Assembly: GCA_043228905.1 (NCBI GenBank)
Contig: JBHGNT010000014.1
Location: 18,910,001 to 18,974,000 of the forward strand
Source of the DNA: Azolla caroliniana
Lineage: Eukaryota; Polypodiophyta
Length of the DNA stretch: 64,000 nt
Direction of reading: 5' to 3'
Part shown: positions 23,133-38,100 of the stretch, in pieces
Layout: every line of letters begins with the position of its first letter
Numbering within the stretch: position 1 is the first letter of the stretch
Notes under the pieces: model-generated
The model's input: only the letters and a program-made list of their open reading frames with translations
Databases searched by the model: none
Told to the model about the DNA's origin: nothing
Translations under genes and position numbers: made by a program

Positions 23133-26100
23133 TAAAGATTTTGTGACCACTTACAGCTTTTTGTACATGCACCATACAGTTTATTATATAATTTTTATTT
23201 AAATATCACTTTTTTCATGGAAAATAAGTAAATGAAAAAATAAAGATACAGACACATAATGTGCGTCCTATTGTTCCTGTATCTATTTTAGAGTAATAAA
23301 ACCTCTAAACTTAAAAGAATAATATAACTAAATAAATAAATTAGAGAGATAGATAGAAAGAGACCATTCGCTTGGAGCATTGTGACGACGACCCAATGGG
23401 ATGCCAAGCCGATTAACGAAGGAACGTAGCTTATGGAATCCTATAAAACCTTTACTCAATGGATCAAATTCACTATCACTCCATAATTCTTGATATTCTG
23501 TGAGATTTGCTGGTGTTATTATGGTTTTCTCCTTCAGCAGCCCAAAGGTAATTGTATCTATAATGCTTGCCACAAACATATTCATGAATATATGGGTGGC
23601 CAGTGTGATAAAAAGAATGAAGTAAAAAAGTGCAAATGCATTATTTCCACATTCAGATCCATGTATGGGGTCATCTTTGGTACAAAAAGGAAATTGTTGC
23701 ATGGTATCAATCAAAAGGCAAGACCAATTGTCTCCTGTCATAATCTGCACAACAATATTCACAAGAAATCAACGAAGCAATAAAAGGAAAACAACACAGT
23801 TACATAAAAGCAATGCTAATTTTGCTTTAATAATAGTAACGTGAATAATTAGCATATGGACAGCAATGTAAATAAACAGTATTTCATAAAGAATTTTAAT
23901 CACAAGTATTCTGTACACAACCTATGTAATCAACATGAATTTTCGATGATCATCAAGATCAATTCCTCATGATTTGGTTGTGCTATTTGGTAACACATGA
24001 GATCTGGTGCTTTACACCTTAATCTTTGCATTTTACATAGTATAGCAGAGCAAATATTATGAAACATAAAAGAAGGAGAGAGGAGCACCTGAAAAAGCGT
24101 AATAAAGGCATTTGTGAAGGAAGAAAAGTTCATTTCATTTCCAATGCAGATGCCATCTCTAAGTTTTGCAAACATCTGGACACCAATGATAGCAAACGAA
24201 ACCAGCAAGATTCCTAATAACCATATAATGTCGACCATATGCATCATACTCACAATCACTATCTTTAGGAGATTATTCAACCTAGGAGTGTAACGAATCA
24301 CACGAAATATTCTTGCTCCCATTGGGACTCTACCTACAGTTTTCCTTAAAGATAGTGTCTCAGGCATTATCATTGTTTCACTAACGATTGCATTGCATAA
24401 CTCAAATATATTCCAAGGGTCTGATATAAAATCACGCACCTGCACCGGAAATATTTCAATAATGTTTTTTTAAAAGGTTTTCAGCACACACAGGTAACTT
24501 ACATATTTATTAACGTCTTTTTAAGAGGCCAAATTGGCCTATAAGACCAAACCAGAGATTACATCTTAAAATTTTCTCGTCTATGAAAACAAACCAAAAT
24601 AAATGTAACTAAATAAAATAAAGTAAACAAAATAAAACATGACTAAATAATAGTTTATTGATACATGTAAGATTCTAAAGTAGGATAGATTCATTTTTTT
24701 CTTCAAAAGGTCTCTGGCATAGGTTGAACCAAAATAGAAAGATCTCCAAAGCAAGGACGCAACTGTGATGGCAGTAGATAATGGCCTTTATTTCCAATGA
24801 CAAGGGTGGTGAGATTGTGGTCCACACATGAAAAATTGCTATTGCCCATTCCATTGTTATCCCTTTGCAGTGTCTTGGTTGGAAGCCCACTGTATAACCC
24901 TTCATTGATTTGCAGCATGAATAGGATGGGGCTAAAGACAGTTGTGATCGTTTTTTGTTGATGAGCTTGAGTAGTTGTATGTTATCTTTCAGTTGATGAG
25001 CTCTTGGATACTGGTCTCTGATTGGAATAATGCCTCAGTGATTATTGGGGCTGCTCCCATCTCAGCCCCAATTATATCATAGGCATCCATGCTTTGCTCC
25101 TTATCATGTGGGCAATCATTGAGACTAAAGCTCTCACCAAATATTTCTAGTTATTTGCCTCGTTGAGACTCGGTCCCCAAGTTTCTATTCCATAGAGAAG
25201 AGTCGGTGTGACTATTGTATCAAATAGCCCCCATTCAGTTGGTGGCTCTTGGAGCTGTATAGGCGAACATTGTCTCTGAAGTTTACCAAGGGATACATAT
25301 CCCTGAGAAATTCAAGCACAAGCAGTTTCCTGTAAGTAGAATCAAACCCCTATGAATGTTTAGTCCTAAGTACGTGTAGGATTGTGTATGTGCCACCTTT
25401 TCTTCTCCCAATAAGAATTCTGGTTCTGATCTTGTTACTGTGTCTTCAATGGCACATACTTCAAGACTAAGTACATCGTAACTTACCCACAAAATATTCT
25501 AGTTGACTTGACTAGCCAATCCTATTACCTATTTCGCTCTTTCCTAAATCCACTGTGTCCTATGCATCTACGGTTTCCTAGATTAACACCTTATCGACCC
25601 ATATGGTCGAGTTGCACACTAGCCGCTCCTCATTTGGGGCGCTATCACAAAAAGTGCACTCTAAGAGCACATATGGGGATAGATTTACAACTTGGGGCTG
25701 ATCATTGATTATATCTAACATGTCTCCAGAGATGTTAAACACCATCACTTTAGTTTTATCTATGTTTACCGACAAACATTTTCACAACAAAATGAGTTTA
25801 AGGCAATGCGATTGTCATCCCTCCCAAGAGTCGGAGAAAAGTAAAATGTCATCAGCATATAGTAATATTTGTATGAATATACATGTTAGGCATGCTGCAA
25901 ACCACCAAATCTCTCTATGTAATGTAATACACGATCTATATAGAGTTTGGTGATAGTGACTAGAGGCAAAGATGGCAGATATTACATCTGAAAATGTTGT
26001 CTTATCTTGGAAAATGAAAAACCATAATAAATATAAATATAAATTAATTAATAAAACAGTTTTAGATTCTCAAAAGAAAGGACACAATGAAGCCATCTTA

Positions 26101-29100
26101 ACATCTTATATCAGGCCAAAACCCTATTTCAACGTAACAAATCAAAATAAAATAACCAAACATAGGGTACTAAAGAATCCAGTGATATGACCACTTATGA
26201 TTCTTAGATTAACTAGAACTTCTGCTTTGAAAAATATCCAAAATGGGCTGCCTGAATATGGATAGACGTCTGGAGGGAAGCACTTCATTTGTTGATGAGA
26301 AGGGTGACAAGGTCATGTTTGACATAGTGGCAGTCTACGTGCATGACACATTGCTATTGCTTGAACTATTATAACTCTTTTTGGGTGTCTTTGTTGAGAC
26401 CTTACTTCTATAGCCGTTGATGGACTTGTAGCATGAGGTGGACCTAAAGAAAGTTATGATTGTTCTCTGTTAATGAGTTGGTGTGGTTATATTGTTGTCT
26501 TGCAACAAAGTCTTTCTTTGTTTCTTGAATTCTAGCATGAACAGTTCCGAGTATCATTGGTATTTGCATTCCATTACCTTGCATAGTGGGACAAAGCCTT
26601 GTTTGAATGCCAAATGGCCTATAAGATTGAACAAAAAATCACACTTGAAATGTTGTCTAGCTTTTTAGAACAAGAAACAAAAATAAATATAACTAGACAT
26701 AAAGGTAGTAAAGAATCTAGTTATCTAAGCGCTTAAGATTTTGAACTTCATGGTTGTTTACGTACCTAGTACATACTATATCTCAATGTTGTTCAGTCAA
26801 ATATCATGTACATTTGTCCAATACGGTATTTAACGTATTTATAAAAAAACAAGTATAATACGTATTTATAAAGAAAATGTAAGTAAAACCCCAACAAAAA
26901 GCAAAAGAAAAAAAAGATTTTAGTGACAAAGAAGCCAAAGGAAGGAAGAAAGAAGAATAGAAGAGACGAAAATGAAGAAGATGAAGAAGATGAAGAAGAT
27001 GAAGAAGATGAAGAAGATGAAGAGAGAAAAGCAGACATGAACCTGTCCTGACTCTGAGTGTGATAATTGTAGTAGATAGAAGAAGAAGAAGAAGAAGAAA
27101 ACGAAGAAAAGAGAAACCTACCATGAGTGTGATAATCGTAGACGATTCCTCAATCTATGAAGCCATAATTGTAAATAATTACAATTTGAAGTAGAACATC
27201 GTGATACACACTCACACTGATTTATAGAATAAGGGAATGTCGACATCCATATTACTACAAGTATTTTAGGATGTGAAATGTTCAAATGTCTTATATGCAT
27301 TTTAGGATGTAGAACTATATTGTACATCACAAAATTGTGTAAACATAGATGTTTTTTACAATATTATAGATATTTTTTAGAAAGGTAAATAATTTTCAAA
27401 TTCTAGAAGTATTTAACGTACTATACGTAAAATACGTAAAATACGTATTTTATAAGTATTTAACATATTAAGAAAACATATTTAACGTATTTTTAAAATT
27501 GGAGGTACTATACGCGTATTAATACGTTATATACGTTTGGTATCCGTACCGTACCTAATGTACCTAACAACCTTGCCGAACTTAGATATGCCAAAACTTC
27601 TGTCTTCTAAAGATCTCTAACATTGGCCCACCCAAGTTGAAGAGGTCTTGGAAGTGAGGGTAGCACCTTTGGTGCCAGGTGGCAATGGCATCTATCTATT
27701 AGTGACAAGGATGATGGAAACGTGTTGATCCATGTTCTTTCATGATCCAATGTAATGATATCAGCTTGGATCATTGTATTCTTCTCCACTTTGTCCATGT
27801 CTAAAAGTGGACAATCCATGATATATTGGAAAATGGGTACTGCATTTATATTTATGCCATCTGATTGGAACCACTGTTGCATTTCAGCAGACCACCAATG
27901 ACTTATCTACATGGTCCGTGGGTTATTTTGATAATATAAGTACCAGTTTTCAGGGCCTTTGTTTCAAAGCTCCCAAATCATGGTCATCAGAATAATGCCT
28001 CAGTCAATATGGGGCTGCTTCCATCTCTGCCTGAACTATATCGTGGGAAACTGATGCTTTACTCCCATGATATAGTTCAAGTTGTGTGCTCTATGTCTTG
28101 GTTCACAAATTTCTACTCTATACATAAGAATCATTGTCACAAGTGTATTAAACAACAGTTATTATGTCCCAAACCAAAATAAATATGATTGAACGTAGGG
28201 CACTAAAGAGACTCACATCAAGACCGATTATCTTCACAAGAACATCTATAACATAGAATGTTGCGAAGCTGGCTTCAATACGATTGCGATGGGCAGTTAG
28301 TACTGGAGGTTGTCCTGCGAAATGTGAAGAAAGCCATGTATAGTTGACAAGCACAACCCCTCTTATTACTGGACCATACATCGGACTTGTAACAATCCTG
28401 AAGCAAAATTTCTGAACTCTTGATGGTGGATCTTTCAGTTTGTGAAGAGGTTTCATGCTCTGAATAATCCTGTTTGTATCTCTCAGAAGCTTTTGCCTCT
28501 CAGTAAGAAGTTTTGAGCCTGATATCAATCCAAACTGGTCAATGAAGACACCTACAAACATGCGGAGGATGAAGAAACCACCAACACATACAAAAGCAAT
28601 GAAGTAGAAACTGTGCAAGGGACTGCTGTCCCTGGCAGGTTGAGTTCCTTTGGATCCTCGGATATCCATGGCTGGATAAATGAAGCCAAGCTACACACAT
28701 AAGATCAATTTTGAGCTTGTATAGTGAGCTATATCAGCCATATAATCAAATAAACACATCATATTATTTAATGTCTTCTTTGTCGTTTTTATAACCATAT
28801 AAGGAATAATATTTTTACTTGTAATACCTAACGGGTATTGTAGGACATTTTAGTCTTCTCTAAACATTAATACATCTCATTTCCTTATTTCTCCTATGTA
28901 TGGACAGGGAGGCAGCGAAACAAAGGACTCTCATGAGGACATGTGCGATGAAATCTTTTCCATGGTTCACAACACATTCTTTTCTTTTTCTTTCAAAACA
29001 TTAATACCTCTCCTTTCCTAATTTCTCCTATGTATGGACAGGGAGGCAGTGAAACAAAGGACTCTCATGAGGACATGTGAGATGAAATCGTTTCCATGAT

Positions 29101-32100
29101 TCACAAAACATTATTTTCTCTTTCTTGATATGAATTTGAATAGGTAGTACCCTCCACATTTTTTCTATACGAATTCGAAGGCTTTGTTTTTTTATTTTGA
29201 ATCTTGTCCATGTTTTCAAGTTGTATATCCTCCAAGTTTTGATTTCACATTTAACTATATTCTCTTGCATTACTCTCAATGATTACAAAATGTTACTAAT
29301 CACCAACCACGATGGCTGGACTTGAGAGATACATTGCATGAGACATGAGGTTTCTGTTGTAATTTCGAAAATCGGGAATGTTTTCCTCTTCATCTTCTAA
29401 AAATATCTCATTAAGTACTGTAAGCTGAAATGATACTGGTCAAAAATATTTTCCAAGAAAATATTTTACTTTAATTTTAAATTATCTATTCAGCTCTATA
29501 AATTACTTACATCATTGGTCATTGATGGAATGTTGGATATCCACTAAAAACCCTGTGTCATCTACGAATATAGTCTTAGGACTAGAATAACACTTCAATT
29601 GTACAGCCATAACATGGAAAATGGGTTTAGGTTTAACATAGTCCAGTTTTCACAAAATAAATGAAGACAATAGAAAGAATGAACTCTCCTACAGAGCCTT
29701 ATGACGTAAAGGGATGTAAACACTCTTTTGTAATCACCATTAGGTACATGATTCAATTAGTGGTCTTATTATATTTACCTAATCTATGATCTTTTATAGC
29801 TATGCCAGTTACTTAATACATTTGAATTATTATTACAACAAACACATACTTGTATATTGTCAAATGTTGATACGACGAAAAGAGATAAAAGAGCATGAGG
29901 GAAGTTGTCAAAATGAAAAGGGAGATTAGCCCAAACACGTGGAGTTAATATTAGACCATTGTTCATGCCTGGTCCAACACAATAAGCTTTATGATCAACA
30001 TCTGAACTGCATGATGAGAAACGCCCATGAAAAATCTCAATGCCAATAGCAGCAAAAACTGAGAAAACTGCTAATGTAAATGCCAACACTGACGTCACTG
30101 CAGGTAAAGTGCGCAGCAAATTTGTTGTCAATACTTTCATCCCTTGTATACGACATAATAAACGTAACGGTCTGAGTGAACTAAGAATACGAACAACCGT
30201 GAGCTGCATAGGGTTCCAACTTGGTACCAAAAACAGTGCATCCAAAAGGAGTAGAAAAAGGTCTAGAAAATTGTATAAGTCCCCAAGATAAGGATCTGGG
30301 GTAAAGAGAAAACCAAACGCAATAACTTTCATAAACAATTCCAATGTGAAAACCTGTAAAAGATTCCAAGTTTTGTATCATCGATCTTGACGTAAAATTG
30401 CGAAAAAAATATCTGATATATCTATCTATATCTATATATATATATATAGTATTTACCATAAAAATTATTCAATCTATTTTTGTTAATGTGTGTTGCATGT
30501 ATGGATGCAAAATACTGGTTTAAATAAACAATCTGCATGATGAATACTTCAACCTTTTTACCCAAAGGTACTATAGCAGAACAAAATATAACACTCTACG
30601 TATTTCTCTTTAGAATGTATGCACTATAATAAATGCAGTGCTTTACAGAGATCTTCATTAACATGATAAGATTAAAACAAGAATTCCCATTATTACTCAT
30701 TCAGAACCACAATTCTTAATATTAAAGGAAAAAATGGCATGTAAAATACCACCCAGTAGCAACCATGATTCTTATTAAGAGAGGAAAAACGGAAGAGATG
30801 AGTTGTAGGCTAAAGACTTGATCATCTGTTTCACGGACATGGAAAAAAATAAAAGCTTCCTATTCAAGTAAGAAAGAAATATATATTGATATCTTATAAG
30901 AGGCTGAAATGGCATATAAGACCAAGCAAGAGATTGTATCTTTAGTGTTCTCTTGTTTGGAGAACAACAAACCAAAATAAATGTTGCTAAGCAAGAAAAA
31001 AAAGTAAAAAAGTGACGACAGAATCTTGTTATTGGTAAGTGTAAGATTCTCAAGGCAGATATATTGTAACTGCTGTCTTTAAAATATCTCTAGCATAGGT
31101 CGATCCAGATAGAGAGGTCTCTGAAGCGAGGGAAGCACCTAGATGGAGGGAGATAATAGCCTTTATCTCTTAATGACAAGGGTGGTGAGATCATCGTCCA
31201 TGAGGCCAAGGCCTGCGTGCACAAAAAATTGCTATTGCCTTATCTATTGTAACCCCTTTGCTATGTCCTGGTCAGGATTCCATTTGTGTAGCCCTTTGTA
31301 CTGATGGGGCTAAAGAAAGTTGTGATTGCTCTTTGTTGATGAGCTTGACTCCCTGTGTATCTTGAGTTCTAGCAAGAAAAGACCCAAGCACCGTTGGTCC
31401 TCATTTTCCATTAACTTGCATAGTGGGCCTAAGCCTTGCTTAAAGAGGAAAATGTATAGTGTTCTTCAGATTCCACCCTAGAGGTATTTCTGCATATCTC
31501 CCTACCTCAATGTTTAACCTACGTGATGAAGTTTTAAGCTGCCCTATCACATTGCGCACCCATCCTCCGATGTGTGTAAAAAGTGTGTCTTATAGTGGGA
31601 CATATTTCTACTAAGTGATTTTCTGGGGCTGATCCATGTTTTCCAAGTTAAGAGTATTAGTTGGGATCACTCTATTCTGTTTCACTTTGGAATGGGGGTA
31701 GTGCATTTACACTTATGCCATGTGACTTGATCCATTGTTGCCATCCAAAGCGACTGCAACAGGGATAGGGGAAATTGGGATTCAATATGGGCATAGCAAA
31801 CATCTGAAGTGTAACCACACACTCACTGTTCAAAAAATTCACAAAGATCAATTACATTTGTGTTAGATGATGAATTAGCAACCCTGCTCAGCATCTCAGA
31901 CAAGAGAAGCATACTAAAGGGTGACAATATGACCTCACTCCAACTCAAGTAGCACATCACAAAGAAAACATCCCAAGAGTGATTGACACAAGAAATGAAG
32001 GAAGATGGGCTCTATATAGAGATGGTAAGGTCATTATAACAAAGAAGAGAGCCAGTATTTTGAGTCCATCTTGTGCATAAGGATGTAGATGTGCATTATA

Positions 32101-35100
32101 TTTGGATAACAATCAAAAGAGGGGATCATAGAGAGCTATATATTGTGATTTTCTACTTTCCACCTGCCTACTCGAGGTTTCAACCCCTTGGAGAATCAAC
32201 AACTCTACCATTATATGATGATATCAAAAGATTTTCTAGTATGGGGGATATAGTACTATTAGGAGACTTCAATACACGAGCTAAGGATGATCAAACAACT
32301 GTGTTTGACACAAGTGAGACTGTATCTGAAATAGGGAAGAAGAAGCTGGTCTAAAAGACAAGCTCAAAGATATGAGTGAAGTTACAGAATATGCCAAACA
32401 CTTTCTAGCCTTAGGAAGTGCACCTGGATTTGGAATAACTAATGGTTTGCCACAAATTCTGGAGCTATGAGTGCAAGTCTAATATTTTGTTTTACTTACT
32501 CCATATGATCCTATTTGGACATAATATAATTATCTTTTACAGCAGACAAAACTATAGTATGTTCCTTTTTTGACATCATCTGCAATATCTTAGCAAGTAC
32601 TAAATATAGGGAGGTTGTAAATATTGCCTCAAGAAACTTGACTATTGTGATTCATTCCTTTATTCCTTGTAGACATGTTTTGTTGGCACATGTCAGGAGA
32701 AACATTCGACATTGATGGCCTTTAATAAAAAAATGCAGATTGCCTCAAGACAAACTTGGCTCACAGATCAGGGAATTCTTTGAGCTATGAGGACAAATAT
32801 GTAGGCTATGAGGTAGGATATTACCTAATCATAGTAAGGATGATCAGGACCAATTTACCAACGTTAAGATGAAAGATCACATCATGGCACATTTGGACAT
32901 CTAGATGCAACAAGACGATAGATTAATAGATGACATTTCATGCATAGATGGAATAAATTTCACATTGGAAAGCTTCAAATTTCAAAGTCAAAATCTTGGA
33001 TTTAAATATACCAATCTTTTATATATCAAACATAAGTTAATGAGTAAGACTTCTTACCGCAAAGACAAATTGATTGAGATGAGCGAAGAGAGGAGCAAGG
33101 GGAGCAGTCTGTGACATGGTAATGACGACTACCACGCTAATTATAATTGAGCATGTGATAAAGAGAGTGAACAGCCTTGATTCTACAATTTTCTGGCATA
33201 TGACTCTTATAGAGTTCTCTGGCGAGAACAAGAATAATGAAGTATCTGATAAGTACCATGGTGTTTTTTCTCTCAGGCTGAAGCTTCTGCCTAGCTCTTC
33301 AAATTCTTCTAACTGGAAAGATGCTCGTGATTCTGATCTTGTAACTACTTTTTTGGATTGCTGCTGTTTCAACACAGATAACTCTTGATCTTCACCAAGA
33401 CCTTCTGTAGGACCATCGGATGATCCATCATTTACCAATGCTAAGACAGACTTGCGAAGTGCTGTACCTGGTGCTTCTGGGGTAGATGAACCAAAAGAAA
33501 AACCAATACTCTGAAGCATTTGAGAAGACCTTCGCGTGAGGTTTTGGGGAACAGCACTGCTGGTAGATGGTGTATCTTGCCCTGCATAAGAAGTGCTCGT
33601 TGAAGAAGATCCTATAGAATCAGGGGGGAAAGATATATTTGAATGTTCTGTGTTTGCCTGCCCAGGAACTATTGCAGGTGATGTTTTGTTTATTGCAGAA
33701 TGCTGGCCTGACTTATTCGTATATTTTGATCCTGCCTCTGTCTTGGAAATAGGGATGGAGATGGCTTTGACTTTCTTGGTGTATAGCCTATCTGATATGC
33801 TCTTAACCCTTGCAGTTGCACCTTCCACTGCACCTACTAACCATGTTCCACTCCCCTTAGATGATAGAAGACGATTTTGCCGTGATTTAAGGTGCTTAAG
33901 ATATTCTGCCTGCAAGGCCACCAGATGTATAAATGATCCAACACATTGTAAGATTAAATACATCATGCATGTAATATAGTCACATGATTACCTTCTGAAT
34001 CTTCTTCTTTTGAGCATCAGAGAGCTCAGATTTCTCCAAAATAACTGCGATAACAAGGTTAAGAACCAGAAACACAGTGATGATGAAATATATTACAAAC
34101 AAGAAGGGTGCAAACCATCTGTCAATCACAAAGACAAAATCGAGATTAGAATTAACAAAACTCTGCAATTTTTCTACGAACTCATCTTTGATTTTTTTTA
34201 TGGAGAAAATGGAATTTGGGATGGAGAGGGTTCCGTTTTTTGTAAAAGATCAGGGTTCATCTGAAATCCTATATAAAACTGTAAAAACAATCAAGAAAGA
34301 GCCTAGACAAACTTTTGTCAATTTGTAAGAAAAACGATTGGTAGCTGGTGAGTGGAAGCCTTGAATTGTCACCATGAAAACCCCGTGCACTAAAACTTTT
34401 GAGAAGAGACTACCCTCCAGAAGGAAAGAAGAATGATATATTACTGTAACTAAATGGCCAAAATGTCTTGTGAAGACCTACCAAAGGTTACAACTGTTTA
34501 TGTTAACTCCTCAATGCAACAAAACATATAAAAATGAAACCCTAAATGAAAATTATTCAAACATCGATACAAGAAAGTGAGGCACATGCTTCCTAGAAAG
34601 AAAGAATGAATGAATGAATGATACATTAACATGTTTTTAAGGGACCAAACAAGAGATTACATCTCAAAATGTTGTCTCGTCTTTGAGGTCAAAGAAAAAA
34701 TATATGTAAAAAAAGTAAATAAAAATAAAACATGACTTGAGAATCTCGTTATAGCTACATGTAACATTATCAAGTGAGATCGCTTAAAATTTTTGTCTTA
34801 GGAAGTTCTCTAGCATAGGCTGATCCAAAATGGAGAGATTTATGAAGTGAGGAAACACCTGCAATGGTGGGAGATAACGGACTTTAGAAGTCAATGACTT
34901 GTAGAATATTTAGCATACGTATTCAACAACAATGAACCAACGTGAAGAAGTTCACAATTGCCCTGTCACACTGAGCAGCGGAATAGATGTATGTCCATAT
35001 AAGAGTTCCTGATGATAAATCCACCAAGAGATGTTGATGCATTTTCTTCCCTTATCTAATTTGACAATCAAAATCCTTCCAATTATTATCCTTGTTAAGA

Positions 35101-38100
35101 CTCGGCCCCCAGGTTTTTACTCCATAGAGAACAGTTTGTGTGACGAGTGTATTAAATAACCAGAAGTTAGTTCTGTCCAGCTTGTAGTGAAACCTTCACA
35201 CATAGCTTTATTAAACATGTGTGCTAGAAATGGGAACAAGGTGTCACAGGCATGGATATAGTGCTCACCTACCAATCCCAAATTGTAATTGTGGTGTAAA
35301 AAAAGTGGGGAGCTTCCCAAGGATATCATATAGTATCTTTGCAGATTCATGCCACACCTAAGATAAAGTCAGTTATGTGGTAGGTTTCCTCTAACTAAAC
35401 ATTTTCAATGCTCTTTTACTTTCTAGGAACAAGTGATACACACGGGTGCATTGTCAGTTGTATGGAGAAAGGCATGCTAGGACAGATAGTTTCATATAGA
35501 TAAATTCATGCTTTCTGTGTCAAATAATTTCTAAGATATTAGGTATACTTACTTATTTACACCGTTTGTTCGCATCGCATTCCACATCTGGTTTACCCAC
35601 ATGTCTGCTGTTGTGCAGGTAAACCATAGAAACATTGCACTAAATATGCTATCAAAATTATCTCTGGGGTACTCATCTGGGAAATCATAATATCTCCCTG
35701 AATACAGCTCCATGCCAATCACAGAAAACACAAAAATAATGAAAACATAGAAGAATGAAACCGCTGACATAGAACCCAATCCTGCAATGCAATCAGCCTG
35801 CACAAAGAAATGACATTCTCATTTGGCATTGGAATTTCCATGCAGTACAATGTCCACTGACCAAATGCAGGTAACAGAAATAGGTAGAATATATGATTCA
35901 TGTTATTTCCTAAAGGTATGCAATCATTATGCAAACAATATTTTGTGCTTGTGCATAAACATGATAATTTCCATATCTGACTGGATTAGGCCTTAAGACC
36001 ACAAAATATGCTGAGCTTGGGGGGAAGTACAAGTACAAAAACGAAAAATGAGATTGAGACGAAGGAGCACAAGGAGAATCAGCATGACAAAAGAGGAAGA
36101 ATGAGACCGGCATTGACAAAGTAAGCCCGGCACATCTAATCTGACTTCAACCGGCAAGTTGGAGGAAAACTTTTCAAAACCCTGAATTTTGAAGTTAGAG
36201 ATAAATCTGACCGTGAATCAGTACCCTTGACAAGCCCGAAATTTTGGATCAGCAAGATCAACCTTGCCAGATCAAGATCAAGTACATGGGAGCAATGTGA
36301 AAACCACAGTCCAGCAGTTCGAGCAACTGCGACTGAGTCTTCAACTACACCAAGAAAACCAAGCTTAAGTGGACACATAACCAACCATGAGGGGGCATGT
36401 TGAGAATCAAGCTCAACTTGTGTGAACATGTGCTTATGGAGAAAAGCACAATGTGCGAAAAAGTGTGTGCACACACTTTATTGTAATCCATGTGAACTAT
36501 CTAGTTAACTAGATTGTGATGTCTAGTTAGTTGTCAAGTGTAAATGTGGCCAAAGAATATTAGATATTCTTATGACAGAATCATACTCGAGTGGATATCT
36601 ATGAGTAGATTCCATCAACCACATTTAATGTGGCAGTCCCTTGAGAACTTGTATATAAAACCCCCTTCGTTCATTGTATGGTTAAGGTATGGAACTGTCA
36701 TGATATTTTACAAACATCTGGGATCACATCCTTGAGAAACATCATAAAAATGTATACTATCAGTGATTGATATATTTAAATGTTGGAAACATTCTTCACA
36801 TACAGTAGAAACATTCCCTTACTTTCATAAACTACAACATTTGAATGTTCATAGCAAGTAGAGATAAGAGATGAAATATTGTATTCCAATAATATGAATA
36901 GGAGTAGACAAGCATAGTAATATATAGAAAACACAGATGTATGTGATACGAACGTCTTAATATATAAAACCACTTACAACAACAGAAGTGTGCTTTTTTG
37001 TCTCTTTCTTGTTAATGTAAAACCAACGCATTATCCTTGCTCCAGAAATATTTGGATATGCACGTGTCATAACAGCACCCGCAGACATCGCAATCACAAA
37101 TGTGTCAAACATATTCATTTCTGCAACAGAGCATCAACATTAGGTTGCAAACCTTCCCCCTAGAGGGCTTACTCATGAGAATAGACAGATCTCTAGGACT
37201 ATATTAGTGAGAGATGAAGATGCTATTTTGTGGGTATACAAAAGGCATCCGAGACAAGATTCAATGAGAACCTAAGAATTGATCCATCCCAACATATGTT
37301 GATGAGATCAACCCCTTTCTTCCTCAAATCATAATTGTTAAAAAAACATGTATTTATAATACGAAGTATTTAACACATATTCAACATTTTAGAACTGTCA
37401 TTTCAAAATGTTTCGTATATTTAGCATATTTGAAGTATTCTATGTATTTAACAAGTATTTTACGTTTACAAAAGTTTAAAAAGTATTTTTAGAGAAACAA
37501 GTTTTCAAAAATTGAAAAAAGTAACAAAATTTGGCCAAAAACAATTGTTAGATGAAATATGAACACAAGAAGTATTTAACGTATTCTACATATTTTATCT
37601 GTAGAATAAGTATTGTAAGTATTTAAGAAAAGATAGTAGCATATGTACTGTATGCTAAGTATTCCACAGCTATGGATGAGACATCTAGATACAAAGAGAG
37701 ATTGGGTGGTTCAAGAGCATGCTTTAGTAGGGGTAGCCACACCAATGCCAATGACATTGTGTTGCCCTCTGCCTCTCCACGAGAACTACAAATATATCTA
37801 AATGCTTTAAAGTTATTTTGTTACATTTTTGTCCGTCAACCTTAATAATCTAAATTGACGGTGTTTAACACCATTAATGCATGACAATATAACCAGGAAT
37901 AGAATTCTTAGACACAAAATTATCAGGCCTTATATAAACTGTGCCATTAGGGAGTGGAAACAGAGGAACACCAGGGAGATACCACAGGCTCTTCAAACAA
38001 GCTTTTGGCCTGCCATGCAAGGTCATGAAATATGAAGACAAATGTTTCTTGAGACCCTTCTTGCTAGATTTCAAGAGATGTAGAGAGAAGTTGTTGAAGA

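Noticed and set aside
23780-24060. Extension of channel exon 20 past the GTGCTCCTC donor
   Set aside because: The frame stays open into VLLSPSFMF, but splicing at GTGCTC joins FQ to IMTGDNW and restores the canonical filter.
26793-27124. Poly-Ser / Leu-rich minus-strand frames
   Set aside because: They come from the GAAGAAGAT microsatellite in the foldback element.
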